From JBDTSW01 sp963797835 (lineage in GTDB: Bacteria > Actinomycetota > Thermoleophilia > Solirubrobacterales > 70-9), in the NCBI GenBank assembly GCA_963797835.1, contig CAWCRN010000026.1:1-64000 (forward strand): a DNA stretch of 64,000 bases, in the 5' to 3' direction. Positions 18,679-27,689 of the stretch are shown piece by piece. A program made the translations under genes and the position numbers. Under the pieces are notes generated by a model. The model was not told where the DNA came from. It saw only the letters and a program-made list of their open reading frames with translations, and searched no databases. Numbering within the stretch: the stretch's first letter is position 1; each line of letters opens with the position of its first letter.

Positions 18679-19743
18679 CTACACCTCCAGCACCGTCGCC
18701 CGGTTCGCGGGCACCTTGCCCTCGAGGACCTCGAGGTAGGCGTCGCGCGCCGCCTCGAAGCCTTCGGCCGTGTCCACCTCGAGCCAGCCCGAGCACCACT
18801 CGAAGAACGGTCCCCAGGCTTCGGCAACCCGCCGCTCGAGTGCCGCGGCGCCCCAGTCCTCCGAGCGCTTGGTGACGCGCGTCGGGGCGAAGAAGAAGCT
18901 GGGGGGCGGCCCGGGCAGGTCGGTGCCGCCCTGGAACTCCTCCCAGTGGGTCACGCCCACCGCCATGCTGTGCTTCAGCTCGTCGCCGAACTGGGAGTGG
19001 ACGGCGTGACGCACGTCGGCGTCGCCGGCGAAGTCGACGAACGTCGCCGGCTCGCGGTCGAGCGAGGAGATCTCGCCGTAGGGGACCGTGCGGGAGTAGA
19101 TCCCGAGCCCGTCCACGAACTCGGCGTTTCGCTCCGACGTGAGCGCGACCAGCTCGACGCCCTCGCGCTGGGCCAGCATGAACGCCGCGGCCAGCGCGGT
19201 CTTCGACGAGGCGCTGGCCATCAGCACCGGGCCGGCGCCGGCGAGGCCGTCGTCGGCGAGCTGGTCGTCGATCAGAAACGACGTGAAGAAGAGCGGGCGC
19301 AGCAGCATCTGCAGGCCCTCGGAGTCCTCGGTGTAGAACGGGTCGGTGTCCGTGCGCAGGTAGCGGTGGTAGGCCGACGGCAGCGCCGCCCGGTGCGGCG
19401 CGGCGTCGATAAAGCCCCGTTCGTCGCCTCCCCTCGGCGTCACCAGCAGGTGGCTCGCCGCGGGCCAGTAGCCGTAGTAGCGCGCGCCGCGCTCCACGCC
19501 CTCGGCCTCGCCGGCCTCGACCTCGGCGAAGCCCCAGGTCGGCAGCCGGCCCCATCCCTCCTCGGCCGGGAAGAAGTCCCAGTACGACATCACGTCCCCC
19601 ATCACCGCGTAGGTGACGTTGTTCGCGGTCATCCCGAACGTCTTCACCTCGAGCGAGGCCTGCCCGGGCCCCGGTTCCGGCACCGCAGGATCGTCGATCC
19701 GGGTCTCGCGCAGGTCGTCGCGCTTCACCAGCAGGCCGCTCAC
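18679..19743 (-). CDS. DUF2855 family protein (medium-chain-reductase-like)
   Basis: The 354-residue protein begins with a GroES-like lobe (GQASLEVKTFGMTANNVTYA, then GDVMSYWDFFP and LPTWGFAEVE). It goes on to a Rossmann-like half with VLMASASSKTALAAAFML and FVDFAGDAD. This matches the DUF2855 group, related to quinone oxidoreductases of the MDR superfamily. A GTG start at 19743 is the only good choice. The reaction is unknown. The glycine-rich nucleotide loop is replaced by ASASSKTALA, as is usual in this group. Confidence 0.75.
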   Translation of the reverse strand: MSGLLVKRDDLRETRIDDPAVPEPGPGQASLEVKTFGMTANNVTYAVMGDVMSYWDFFPAEEGWGRLPTWGFAEVEAGEAEGVERGARYYGYWPAASHLLVTPRGGDERGFIDAAPHRAALPSAYHRYLRTDTDPFYTEDSEGLQMLLRPLFFTSFLIDDQLADDGLAGAGPVLMASASSKTALAAAFMLAQREGVELVALTSERNAEFVDGLGIYSRTVPYGEISSLDREPATFVDFAGDADVRHAVHSQFGDELKHSMAVGVTHWEEFQGGTDLPGPPPSFFFAPTRVTKRSEDWGAAALERRVAEAWGPFFEWCSGWLEVDTAEGFEAARDAYLEVLEGKVPANRATVLEV

Positions 19744-19769
19744 CGTCCGCAGGCTATTCCAGGAGGGGG

Positions 19770-19967
19770 CTACCTGCGCGGAGGGTTCCTGATCGCCCCG
19801 ATCAGGCCGAGCATGATCATCGCCACGATCGCCAGCGAGATGCCGCCAAGGATGATCCCGCGCGTGCTGGGGCCGGACTCGAAGATCGCCACGATCGAGA
19901 CGCCCCCGAACAAGAGGCAGAACGCGATCCCGGCGCCGAGGACCGCGGTGCGGACGTCGTCGCTCAT
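19770..19967 (-). CDS. Small two-helix membrane protein
   Basis: The 65-residue product has two hydrophobic segments (VLGAGIAFCLLFGGVSIVAI and GGISLAIVAMIMLGLIGAI) and ends in NPPRR. Its ATG overlaps the stop of the rhomboid protease gene (ATGA), so the two are co-translated and it may be an accessory to the protease or to the membrane. No family was recognised. Confidence 0.65.
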   Translation of the reverse strand: MSDDVRTAVLGAGIAFCLLFGGVSIVAIFESGPSTRGIILGGISLAIVAMIMLGLIGAIRNPPRR

Positions 19968-20851
19968 GTCGCGGGCGCCGGTTGCGGCGGCGTCGCAGCC
20001 CCCTTCGGCCCCTGGTAGCGGTTGGCGAAGAGCTTGATGGTCGCGAGGCCGAACAGGAAGCCGCCGATGTGCGCGAGATATGCGATCCCGCCGTCGGCGC
20101 CGGCCACGTCAGGAGTCGCCAGCTCGCTGAACACCGGGAGCGCCTGGAGGGCGAACCAGATCCCGAGCATGATCATCGCCGGGATCTCGATGAAGGTGAA
20201 GAAGAAGACGATGATCACCATGGTCAGCACCCTCGCCCGCGGGTGCAGGAGGATGTAGCCGCCGAGCACGCCGGACACGGCACCGCTCGCCCCGACCGTC
20301 GGGATCGTCGAGCTGGTCTCGAGTAACGCCTGGGCGAACACCGCCACCGCCCCCGCCGCCAGATAGAAGAAGAGAAACCGCAGGCGCCCCATCGAGTCCT
20401 CGATGTTGTTGCCGAACACCCACAGGAAGAGCATGTTCCCGGCGATGTGGAAGATGCCTCCGTGCATGAACATCGAGGTCACGATCGTGAGCCACCAGGC
20501 CGCCGTGGCCACAGGCACGAGCGGCGCCACGCCCTCGTCCTCCAGTTCCTGGGCCTCGCGGTACCTCGACGTGCCCTCGCAGACCACGTCGGCGGCGGGG
20601 CGCCTGTTCTCGCGCGGCACCACCCCCACGGCGCAGTCGCCGCCGCCGTGGAGGATGCGGTACGGGATCGCGCCGTACTCGATCGCGTTCAGGTCGGCGT
20701 CGGTGATCCCCAGCTCGCGCAGTTCCGGGTCGGAGCTGCGCTCACCGGAGTAGGTGAGCTGCCAGGCGAAGAACGCGAAGTTGGCGACGATCAGCAGGAC
20801 CGTCACGATCGGGAACCGCGACGTCGGGATGTTGTCCTTGAGCGGGATCAA
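19964..20851 (-). CDS. Rhomboid family intramembrane serine protease
   Basis: The 295-residue protein starts with a short cytoplasmic tail (MIPLKDNIPTSRFPIVTVLL) typical of bacterial rhomboids. It has six or seven membrane helices. The catalytic Ser lies in TVGASGAVSGVLGGY, and the partner His in YLAHIGGFLFGL. The loop HIAGNMLFLWVFGNNIED carries the conserved HxxxN oxyanion region. A soluble insert of about 60 residues separates helix 1 from helix 2. It cleaves membrane proteins within the bilayer; substrates cannot be predicted. It heads a two-gene unit with the small membrane protein. Confidence 0.9.
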   Translation of the reverse strand: MIPLKDNIPTSRFPIVTVLLIVANFAFFAWQLTYSGERSSDPELRELGITDADLNAIEYGAIPYRILHGGGDCAVGVVPRENRRPAADVVCEGTSRYREAQELEDEGVAPLVPVATAAWWLTIVTSMFMHGGIFHIAGNMLFLWVFGNNIEDSMGRLRFLFFYLAAGAVAVFAQALLETSSTIPTVGASGAVSGVLGGYILLHPRARVLTMVIIVFFFTFIEIPAMIMLGIWFALQALPVFSELATPDVAGADGGIAYLAHIGGFLFGLATIKLFANRYQGPKGAATPPQPAPAT

Positions 20852-20878
20852 GGACCGCGGAGCCTAGTGCGCAAAGCA

Positions 20879-20906
20879 AGAGCGCCCGGCAGGTGCCGGG
20901 CGCTCT
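20879..20906 (-). terminator. Rho-independent terminator downstream of the small lipoprotein gene
   Basis: A perfect 12-bp stem (AGAGCGCCCGGC with GCCGGGCGCTCT) and a 4-base loop, followed on the minus strand by TTGCTTTGCG, lies about 25 bases past the lipoprotein stop and before the rhomboid gene. Confidence 0.75.
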
Positions 20907-20931
20907 CGAACACTGATCTCCAGGTCGCGGC

Positions 20932-21238
20932 CTAGTTGCCGGCGTCCTCCAGGGCCTGCTGGGCCTCCTCGGCGGCCTCCTCCGCCTGCTGCTGGAGCTC
21001 CTCGGCGTCGCCACCCGCCTCCTCGGCGGCCTCCTCCGCCTGCTGCTGAAGATCCTCCGCCTGGTCCTGGAGCTCCTCGGGATCGACTCCTTGAATCCTC
21101 GAGGGCCTGGTTCACCGCGTCGGTGACCTCGTCGCCCTCGTCATCCCCGCAACCGGCCCAGCCAGCGCCCGCGAGCGCAAGCGAGAACGACGCGGCGATG
21201 GCCGCGGCGCGGCGCCTGCGCGTGGTGGTGTTAGTCAT
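20932..21238 (-). CDS. Small lipoprotein with Gln/Glu/Ala coiled-coil repeats (one frameshift)
   Basis: The N-terminus has a lipoprotein signal (RRRRAAAIAASFSLALAGAG, then WAGC as lipobox Cys), followed by an acidic spacer GDDEGDEV. After a frame change near 21095 the rest is two copies of an 18-residue heptad-like unit (about LQQQAEEAAEEA), which should form a helical rod. The two copies are encoded by a 32-nt direct repeat at 20963-20994 and 21017-21048. The likely place is the outer face of the membrane. A structural or spacer role is plausible, but function is unknown. Confidence 0.65.
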
Positions 21239-21338
21239 CTGACCTCCTCGGTCGGCACACCGGCAGCTTCAGGATCCCGTCACCCCCGGCAAAGACAGCC
21301 GCGCGATCCTAACGCCTGTGCCGCCGGCTGGGGCCCCG

Positions 21339-22298
21339 TTAGGCCGCCGCGCGGCTCTCCGCCGCCTCCCGCGCCGACTCGTCGGCGTGGTATGAGCTGC
21401 GGACGAGCGGCCCGGCCGCCACCGCGGCGAAGCCCATGCCGAGAGCCGCCTCGCGCAGCGCCTCGAACTCATCGGGGTGCCAGTAGCGCACGACGGGCAG
21501 GTGGTCCTCGGTCGGGCGGAGGTACTGACCTACGGTGAGGATCTCGACCCGGTGCTCGCGGAGGATCTCGAAGGCCTCGATCATCTCGTCGAAGTCCTCG
21601 CCCAGGCCAACCATCAGCCCGGACTTGGTGACGACCTCGTCGCCGCCCATCTCCTTCGCGGTCCGCAGCACCCGGGCCGAGCGCAGGAAGTCCGAGCCGC
21701 GTCGCGCCTTCGGGTACAGCCGCGGCACCGTCTCGACATTGTGGTTGAAGACATCGGGGCGCTCGGCGATGACGCGGGCCAGCGGCATCTCCTGCCCGCG
21801 GAAGTCAGGTGTCAGCACCTCGACCTTGCAGCCGGGCGCCTGCATCCGGATCGAGCGGATCACGCCGACGAAGGCGGACGCCCCGTAGTCGGGGAGGTCG
21901 TCACGGTCGACCGACGTGATGACCGCGTGGGTGAGCCCCATGCGCTTCACCTGGTTCGCGACCCGCATAGGCTCGAGCGGGTCGTTCCAGGTCGGCTTTC
22001 CGGTCTGCACGTTGCAGAACCCGCAGCGGCGGGTGCACACGTCGCCGAGGATCATGAAGGTGGCCGTGCCGCGCTCCCAGCACTCGCCGACGTTGGGGCA
22101 GTTCGCCTCCTCGCAGACGGTGTGCAGGCCCTCGGCCTCGATCGCCGCCTTCAGGCGGCGGTAGGTGGGCCCGCCCGGCGCCGGGACCTTCAGCCAGGGT
22201 GGCTTGCGCTCGCGGAAGGGGCGGCCCTCGGCAATGTGGGCGCCGCCGGGGTTGGCCCGCGACCGGGTGACGTGGATGCGCTCGGCGGTCTCGGCCAT
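21339..22298 (-). CDS. lipA: Lipoyl synthase
   Basis: This radical-SAM enzyme inserts two sulfur atoms into protein-bound octanoyl groups to form lipoate. The auxiliary-cluster motif CEEANCPNVGEC and the radical-SAM motif CTRRCGFC are both intact, and the C-terminal RSSYHADE provides the Ser ligand of the auxiliary cluster. At 319 residues it has normal size. The start at 22298 (MAETAERIHVTRSR) is five bases behind the lipB stop. It supplies the lipoyl groups that the neighbouring E2 proteins and the lipoyl-E3 fusion need. Confidence 0.95.
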   Translation of the reverse strand: MAETAERIHVTRSRANPGGAHIAEGRPFRERKPPWLKVPAPGGPTYRRLKAAIEAEGLHTVCEEANCPNVGECWERGTATFMILGDVCTRRCGFCNVQTGKPTWNDPLEPMRVANQVKRMGLTHAVITSVDRDDLPDYGASAFVGVIRSIRMQAPGCKVEVLTPDFRGQEMPLARVIAERPDVFNHNVETVPRLYPKARRGSDFLRSARVLRTAKEMGGDEVVTKSGLMVGLGEDFDEMIEAFEILREHRVEILTVGQYLRPTEDHLPVVRYWHPDEFEALREAALGMGFAAVAAGPLVRSSYHADESAREAAESRAAA

Positions 22299-22303
22299 CG
22301 CTC

Positions 22304-23077
22304 CTACCGTACCGGGGCGCGGGCGTCCGACACCAGCGCTTCGACGCCCGCGACGAGCTCGGCGAGGCGAGCCGAGGCTGTCTCCACCGGCTCGCGCTCG
22401 TACACGGCTCCGAACCGCTCGGCGACGGTGGATCCGAACGCCTGGAGGTTCTGCTCGGCACCCAGCTCGCGGGTGAGCGAGGTCATCCGGCACGAGTCGA
22501 TGCCACAGGGCACGATCCAATCGAACGGCTGCAGGTCGTTGTTGACGTTGATCGCGAAGCCATGGGTGGTCACCGCCCGGTTCACGTGAACGCCGATCGA
22601 GCCGATCTTGCGAGCGGTCTCCGTACCCGCCGCAAACGCCGCGGGGTCGTCCGGGCGCGGGCCGGCCGTCCACACCCCGGTGAGGTCGTCGATCGTCTGC
22701 GCCTCGATGCCGTACGCGGCCAGCGCCTCGATCATCACCTGCTCCATCCTCCGAACGTAGGCGTGGACGTCATCGCCGTACGGCTTCAGCGAGACGATCG
22801 GGTACCCGACCAACTGGCCGGGCCCGTGGTAGGTGACCCGCCCGCCGCGGTCGGTCCCGGTCACGTCGATCCCCTGCATGCGGTACCAGCTCTCGCCCAT
22901 CGGCAGCTCATCCGCGGTCGCGCGGCGCCCCTTGGTGTAGACGGGCGGATGCTCGAGCAAGAGCAGTACGTCGGGGACATCGCCCGCATGGCGCGCCGAC
23001 TCCAGCGCCTTCTGCGCCTCGCGCGCGTAGGCGTAGGGGACCTGCCCGCTGCGTACGACCCAGACCTCGTCGGTCAT
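22304..23077 (-). CDS. lipB: Octanoyl-ACP:protein octanoyltransferase
   Basis: LipB moves octanoate from acyl carrier protein to lipoyl domains. Conserved parts are VYTKGRR, the signature RGGRVTYHGPGQLVGYP, the catalytic Lys in ARKIGSIGVHV and the catalytic Cys in VPCGI. The protein has 257 residues. It precedes lipA with a 5-base gap, and its start is 4 bases behind the leucine-type dehydrogenase stop, so all of 21339-27562 can be one transcript. Confidence 0.95.
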   Translation of the reverse strand: MTDEVWVVRSGQVPYAYAREAQKALESARHAGDVPDVLLLLEHPPVYTKGRRATADELPMGESWYRMQGIDVTGTDRGGRVTYHGPGQLVGYPIVSLKPYGDDVHAYVRRMEQVMIEALAAYGIEAQTIDDLTGVWTAGPRPDDPAAFAAGTETARKIGSIGVHVNRAVTTHGFAINVNNDLQPFDWIVPCGIDSCRMTSLTRELGAEQNLQAFGSTVAERFGAVYEREPVETASARLAELVAGVEALVSDARAPVR

Positions 23078-23081
23078 GCGG

Positions 23082-24143
23082 TCAGTGTGGCACGGCGGCG
23101 GTGAGGCGCTGCTCGGCCAGCCTGCGGGCCGCCTCGAGGGGCGTCGTGCCGGCCCGGCGTGCCTCGCCGAGCACCGCCGCCATCGTCCCCTCGATGCCCC
23201 GGGCCAGCTCCAGCGCCTGCTCGGTGCCGTAGTCGTGAAGCTCGCCGTACACGCTCATCAGCCCCCCTGCGTTGGCGATGAAGTCGGGTCCGTAGAGGAT
23301 GCCCCGGGCGGCGAGACCGTCGGCCAGTGCCGGCTTCGCCAGCTGGTTGTTGGCGGCGCCGCACACGATCCCGCATCGCAGCCGGGCGATCGCCTCAGCG
23401 GTGATGGCCCCTCCCAGGGCGCAGGGAGCCAGCACGTCGCACTCGGCGCGCATGGCGACGGCGGCCGGCACCCAGCGCGCCCCCAGCGTCTCGGCGAGGG
23501 CCCGCTTCACGGGGTCGACGTCGGCGACCATCAGCTCGCAGCCGCGGTCACGAAGGAGCCGGGCGAGCCGCCCGCCGACGTGGCCCAGTCCCACGATCGT
23601 GACCAGCCGCCCGCGCAGGTCATCCGTACCCCAGCGCTCGGCGGCGCAGGCGAGCATCGCCGCCTCGACGCCGACTGCGGTCACCGGACTCGGGTCGCCC
23701 GACCCGCCGTCCTCGGCGGGCAGGCCCGTGACGTGGGACGTGCCCTCGGCGATCACCTCCATGTCCGCGGGCGAGGCGCCCACGTCCTCTGCGGTGATGT
23801 ACCGGCCCTCGAGCGACTCGACGATGTCCCCGAAGTCGAGCAGCGCCCGGCGCCGGCCCCCCGGATCGCCGTGCCCCCGCGGTAGGCAGATCACACCCTT
23901 CCCGCCCCCGAGGTCGAGGCCGGCGGCGGCCGCCTTCAGCGTCATCCCCTCCGACAGGCGGAGGGCGTCGCGCTCGGCGTCGCCGGGGTGCGCGTATGTC
24001 CACATCCGCACCCCGCCCAGCGCCGGCCCGAGCGCGGTCGAGTGGATGGCAACGACGATCTCGTACCCGCTGCGCGACCCCGTGGTCGCGACGACCTCCT
24101 CGTGCGTGGCCGGCGCCCGCTCGGCTGCGACCGCGATGGCCAT
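23082..24143 (-). CDS. Leucine/valine dehydrogenase family protein
   Basis: The 353-residue enzyme oxidatively deaminates branched-chain amino acids to 2-oxo acids with NAD+. The N-terminal domain carries GPALGGVRMW and the catalytic Lys in DLGGGKGVI. The Rossmann loop is GLGHVGGRLARLL. NPQ-like VCGAANNQLA and FIANAGGLM are typical of Leu/Phe/Val dehydrogenases rather than hexameric glutamate dehydrogenases. Its ATG overlaps the E2 stop by one base. Its position directly behind the branched-chain dehydrogenase complex indicates that it feeds that complex with 2-oxoisovalerate and related acids. Confidence 0.88.
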   Translation of the reverse strand: MAIAVAAERAPATHEEVVATTGSRSGYEIVVAIHSTALGPALGGVRMWTYAHPGDAERDALRLSEGMTLKAAAAGLDLGGGKGVICLPRGHGDPGGRRRALLDFGDIVESLEGRYITAEDVGASPADMEVIAEGTSHVTGLPAEDGGSGDPSPVTAVGVEAAMLACAAERWGTDDLRGRLVTIVGLGHVGGRLARLLRDRGCELMVADVDPVKRALAETLGARWVPAAVAMRAECDVLAPCALGGAITAEAIARLRCGIVCGAANNQLAKPALADGLAARGILYGPDFIANAGGLMSVYGELHDYGTEQALELARGIEGTMAAVLGEARRAGTTPLEAARRLAEQRLTAAVPH

Positions 24144-25429
24144 CAGTCGGCCTCCCAGGACTCGAGGCGGGCCTTGACCGCGGCCAGGAACCTCGCCGCG
24201 GTGGCCCCGTCCAGGGCACGGTGGTCCCAGGACATCGGCAGGAACGTCATCGGCCTGACGGCGATTGCGTCGCCCTCCACAACCACGGGCCGCTTCACGA
24301 TGGCCTCGAGGTCGAGGATCGCGACCTGGGGCTGGTTGATGATCGGGGTGGCGAGCACGGCCCCGAACTGCCCCGGGTTCGTGATCGTGAACGTGCCGCC
24401 GTGGACCTCGTCGGGCTCGAGTTTCTTCGAGCGTGCCCGCTCCGCGACATCTGCTATCGCCGCGGCCAGCCCCTCCAGGCTGAGGCGCTGTGCCTTCGGG
24501 ATGACCGGGACGATCAGGCCCTCGTCCAGCGCGACCGCGATGCCGAGGTTGACGTCGTCGTGGAAGACGAGGTCATTTCCGTCGACCGACGCGTTCAGCA
24601 CCGGGTACTCGCCGAGCGCCTCGACCGTCGCCCTCGCGACGAACGCGAGGTAGGTGAGCGGGACTCCGCGGCGCGCCAGGGTCTCCTTCAGCTCGGCGCG
24701 GCGGGCAGCCACTCGGCTCATGTCGACCTCGACGATCGTCGTGCAGTGCGCCGATGTGCGGCGGCTCTCGACCATGTGCTTGGCGATCGCCTGGCGCATT
24801 GGCGACATCGGCTCGCGGCGGCCAGCGTCTCCGTTCGTCGCCGGCGCCTCGTCGGGCACGTAGGGCGACTCGATGTGCATCGGCCGCTCGGCCTTCGCCG
24901 GGGCCGCCGTCGCTCCGTTCCCGCCGCCCTCGATGTAGGCCTTCACATCGCGCTTTCGGATCCGTCCGCCGATTCCGGTCCCCTCGACCTGCGCGAGATC
25001 GACCCCATGTTCGTCAGCCATTCTCCGAACGACCGGGGAGTAGAACGTCGACCGGTCGGCTTCACCCGCGGGTGGCGCGGGGGAGGGGGTCTCTCCGGAA
25101 GCCGGACCCTCGGCCCGGAAGTCCGGGGAGGCCCCCTCCCCGGCGACAGGACCCGCGGCCGATCCCTCACCGATCTCGGCGATCGGCGTTCCGACGGCCA
25201 CCGTCTCGCCGGCCTCCACGAGGATCCTCGTCAGGACTCCCGAGGCCGGACAGGGGATCTCGACGTCCACCTTGTCCGTGGTGACGTCGGCGATCGTCTC
25301 GTCGGCCTCGACCGGCTCTCCCACCTGCTTGCGCCATTCGAGGATCGTGCCCTCGGCGACGGAGACGCCCATCTGCGGCATCAGGACCTCGACCGCGGTC
25401 GTGGTGCCCTCAGTACGCGAGGAGCTCAT
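24143..25429 (-). CDS. bkdC: Branched-chain 2-oxoacid dehydrogenase E2 (dihydrolipoamide acyltransferase)
   Basis: The 428-residue protein has an N-terminal lipoyl domain with its lysine intact (TTDKVDVEIPCPASG). A Pro/Glu/Ala linker follows, then an E3/E1-binding domain (SPVVRRMADEHGVDLAQV, then GTGIGGRIRKRDV) and an acyltransferase domain with HRALDG as the catalytic HxxxDG motif. It transfers the branched acyl group from lipoate to CoA. The ATG at 25429 overlaps the E1-beta gene by 20 bases. The same 20-base overlap is seen at the degenerate paralogue at 28270-28289, with 18 of 20 bases identical. Confidence 0.92.
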   Translation of the reverse strand: MSSSRTEGTTTAVEVLMPQMGVSVAEGTILEWRKQVGEPVEADETIADVTTDKVDVEIPCPASGVLTRILVEAGETVAVGTPIAEIGEGSAAGPVAGEGASPDFRAEGPASGETPSPAPPAGEADRSTFYSPVVRRMADEHGVDLAQVEGTGIGGRIRKRDVKAYIEGGGNGATAAPAKAERPMHIESPYVPDEAPATNGDAGRREPMSPMRQAIAKHMVESRRTSAHCTTIVEVDMSRVAARRAELKETLARRGVPLTYLAFVARATVEALGEYPVLNASVDGNDLVFHDDVNLGIAVALDEGLIVPVIPKAQRLSLEGLAAAIADVAERARSKKLEPDEVHGGTFTITNPGQFGAVLATPIINQPQVAILDLEAIVKRPVVVEGDAIAVRPMTFLPMSWDHRALDGATAARFLAAVKARLESWEAD

Positions 25430-26441
25430 CGATCGCCTCCTTCATGTCGTCGGGCTGGGGCAGGACCGCCTGCTCGAGCGGCGGCGAGAACGGGATTGGT
25501 ACGTCCGGCGCTGTGAGCCTGCGAACGGGTGCGTCGAGGTCCTCGAAGGCGTGTTCGGTGATGAACGCCGCCACCTCGGCCCCGACGCCGCACGAGCGCG
25601 TTGCCTCGTGCGCCACGAGGACCTTGCCGGTCTTGCGCGTGCTCGCGAGGATCGCCTCGGTGTCGAGCGGGCAGAGCGAGCGCAGGTCGAGTACCTCGAC
25701 GTCCTCGCCCAGCTCCTCAGCCGCGTCAAAGGCGAGATGGACGGTGGAACCGTATGCGATGACCGTCAGCTCGTCGCCCTCGCGGACCACGCGGGCCTTC
25801 CCGAGCTCGACCGCATGCTCGCCGTCCGGCACGTCCCCCTTGACGTTCCGGTAGAGCCCCTTGTGCTCGAGGAAGCAGACGGGGTTGGGGTCGCGGATTG
25901 CGCTCACGAGCAGGCCCTTGGCGTCGGCGGCGAACGCCGGCGCCACGACCTTGAGGCCCGGCGCCTGGAGAAACCAGGCCTCGGGGTTCTGGGAGTGGAA
26001 CGGGCCGCCGGAGAAGCCGCCGCCTGACGGCAGGCGGACGACCATCGGCACCGCCACGCCCTGGCGGTAGTGGAGCTTCGCAGCGACGTTCACCAGCTGG
26101 TCGAAGCCGCAGGCGATGAAGTCGGCGAACTGCATCTCGCAGACCGGCTTCAGGCCCTCGGCGGCGGCACCCACCGCGGCCCCGATGATGGCGTTCTCGG
26201 CCAGGGGCGCGTCGATCACCCGGCCCTCGCCGAACTCCTCGATGAAGCCGTCGGTGACCTTGAAGGCACCGCCGAAGGCGCCGATGTCCTGCCCGAAGCA
26301 GATCACCGTCTCGTCGCGGCGCATCTCCTCGCGAAGGCCGTCGGAGATCGCCTCCAGGTAGGTCATCTCGCGGCTCGTGGATGGCGCGTCGGTTCCGTCA
26401 TCCGGGACGGCCGCGACGGATCCGGTCGTCGCCGCGCTCAC
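25410..26441 (-). CDS. bkdB: Branched-chain 2-oxoacid dehydrogenase E1 beta subunit
   Basis: The 343-residue subunit contributes the Glu that activates thiamine diphosphate (APLAENAIIGAAVGAA) and the active-site His (GGPFHSQNPEAWF). The C-terminal transketolase half contains KTGKVLVAHEATRS. The GTG start at 26441 sits in a GTGA overlap with the E1-alpha stop; the first about 30 residues before MTYLEAI are a variable extension. It pairs with the E1-alpha subunit as a heterotetramer. Frame intact. Confidence 0.93.
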   Translation of the reverse strand: MSAATTGSVAAVPDDGTDAPSTSREMTYLEAISDGLREEMRRDETVICFGQDIGAFGGAFKVTDGFIEEFGEGRVIDAPLAENAIIGAAVGAAAEGLKPVCEMQFADFIACGFDQLVNVAAKLHYRQGVAVPMVVRLPSGGGFSGGPFHSQNPEAWFLQAPGLKVVAPAFAADAKGLLVSAIRDPNPVCFLEHKGLYRNVKGDVPDGEHAVELGKARVVREGDELTVIAYGSTVHLAFDAAEELGEDVEVLDLRSLCPLDTEAILASTRKTGKVLVAHEATRSCGVGAEVAAFITEHAFEDLDAPVRRLTAPDVPIPFSPPLEQAVLPQPDDMKEAIDELLAY

Positions 26442-27562
26442 GCTGCGCTCCTCTCGTTCGCCGCCCACCGCGACCAGGGCGCCTGGCCGTTGCCCAGTGG
26501 CTCCCAGCCGTCCGCGAACACGCCCTCGGTCGCTGCGGCCGGGTCGGGCATGGGGGACTCGAGCGCGGTGGCGGCGCACTCGTCGACGTGGGCCTTGACC
26601 TCCGACCGGATCGCGGCTACCTCGTCGGCCGAGAAGCCGTGCTCGGCGACCAGGCGTTCTTCGTAGCGGTCGATCGGGTCGCGCGCCGACCACTCCTCGA
26701 ACAGCTCGGGCGGGACGTAGCTCATGTCGTCATGGGCGCCGTGGCCGTGCATCCGCATCGTCTGAGCCTCGATCAGCGTCGGCCCGCCGCCGGCCCGTGC
26801 GCGATCGACGGCGACCCGCGCCGCGTCGAAGACGGCCTCGACGTCGTTGCCGTCCACCGCCACGCCGGGGAAGCCGTAGGTCCTCGCCCGCTCGACCGGG
26901 TCGACGGCGAACTCGAGCTCATTCGGCGTGGAGTAGGCGAACTGGTTGTTCTCGAGGATGAAGACGACGGGAAGGTGCCGGACGCCGGCGAGGTTCATCG
27001 CCTCGTGCCACTGGCCGTTGGCGGTCGAGCCCTCTCCGAAGAAGGTCATCGCGACGCGCGGCTCGCCGCGCGCCTTGAAGGCGAGCGCCATCCCGGTGGC
27101 GACGGGCGCCATGTCGGGCAGCATCGAGACCATCCCGACGCAGCCGAGCGCGCGGTCGCCGAAGTGCATGTTCCCGTCCTTGCCGCCGGTGACGCCTCCG
27201 GAGCGCCCCATGTAGTTGGCGAGGTAGCGGTCCGGGCTGACGCCGCGGACGAAATGCGCCCCCAGGTCGCGATGGAGGATGCACATCCGGTCCTCGGGCG
27301 CGAGCGTGTACGCCGCGCCGACCGAGATCGCCTCCTGGCCGCAGCCGTCATAGAAGGAGCCCGGCACCTTGCCCTGCCGGTACAGGGTCAGGCCGCGCTC
27401 CTCGGCGGCGCGCATGGTCGCCATGAATCGAAACAGGTTCGCCCGGTCGCCCCGCTCCAGGTGTGGGGTCGCCGCACCATTGCCTTCTGCCAGCTCGTGC
27501 AGCGCGCCGTTCACCCGCTCGCGCGCGTGCTCGCTCGCGACGGCGCCGTCGCTTCGCTTCAT
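26438..27562 (-). CDS. bkdA: Branched-chain 2-oxoacid dehydrogenase E1 alpha subunit
   Basis: The 374-residue subunit holds the thiamine-diphosphate motif, here GEGSTANGQWHEAMNLAG followed by ENNQFA. Also present are the conserved DGCGQEAISVGAAYTL, HRDLGAH and GGKDGNMHFG, and the phosphorylation-loop-like MRMHGHGAHDD. It decarboxylates 2-oxoisovalerate, 2-oxoisocaproate and 2-oxo-3-methylvalerate and passes the acyl group to E2. The start at 27562 (MKRSDGAVAS) has no overlap with upstream genes; about 165 bases of non-coding DNA precede it and appear to hold the operon promoter. Confidence 0.93.
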   Translation of the reverse strand: MKRSDGAVASEHARERVNGALHELAEGNGAATPHLERGDRANLFRFMATMRAAEERGLTLYRQGKVPGSFYDGCGQEAISVGAAYTLAPEDRMCILHRDLGAHFVRGVSPDRYLANYMGRSGGVTGGKDGNMHFGDRALGCVGMVSMLPDMAPVATGMALAFKARGEPRVAMTFFGEGSTANGQWHEAMNLAGVRHLPVVFILENNQFAYSTPNELEFAVDPVERARTYGFPGVAVDGNDVEAVFDAARVAVDRARAGGGPTLIEAQTMRMHGHGAHDDMSYVPPELFEEWSARDPIDRYEERLVAEHGFSADEVAAIRSEVKAHVDECAATALESPMPDPAAATEGVFADGWEPLGNGQAPWSRWAANERSAA

Positions 27563-27689
27563 CTCTCCGCCCTTCGTGCGTGGCCGCCCTTCGGGATCTC
27601 CTGCGGGCCGGCCGGTTGATGCCGCATCGGGATCTCCTCCGCGGCGCCTACTGGACGACGGGAGCCGAGGGTTCCACCTCAGCGCCCTA

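Noticed and set aside
20950..21080. Direct repeats that might suggest a CRISPR array
   Set aside because: There are only two copies, they are in frame, and they encode a coiled-coil unit within a lipoprotein.
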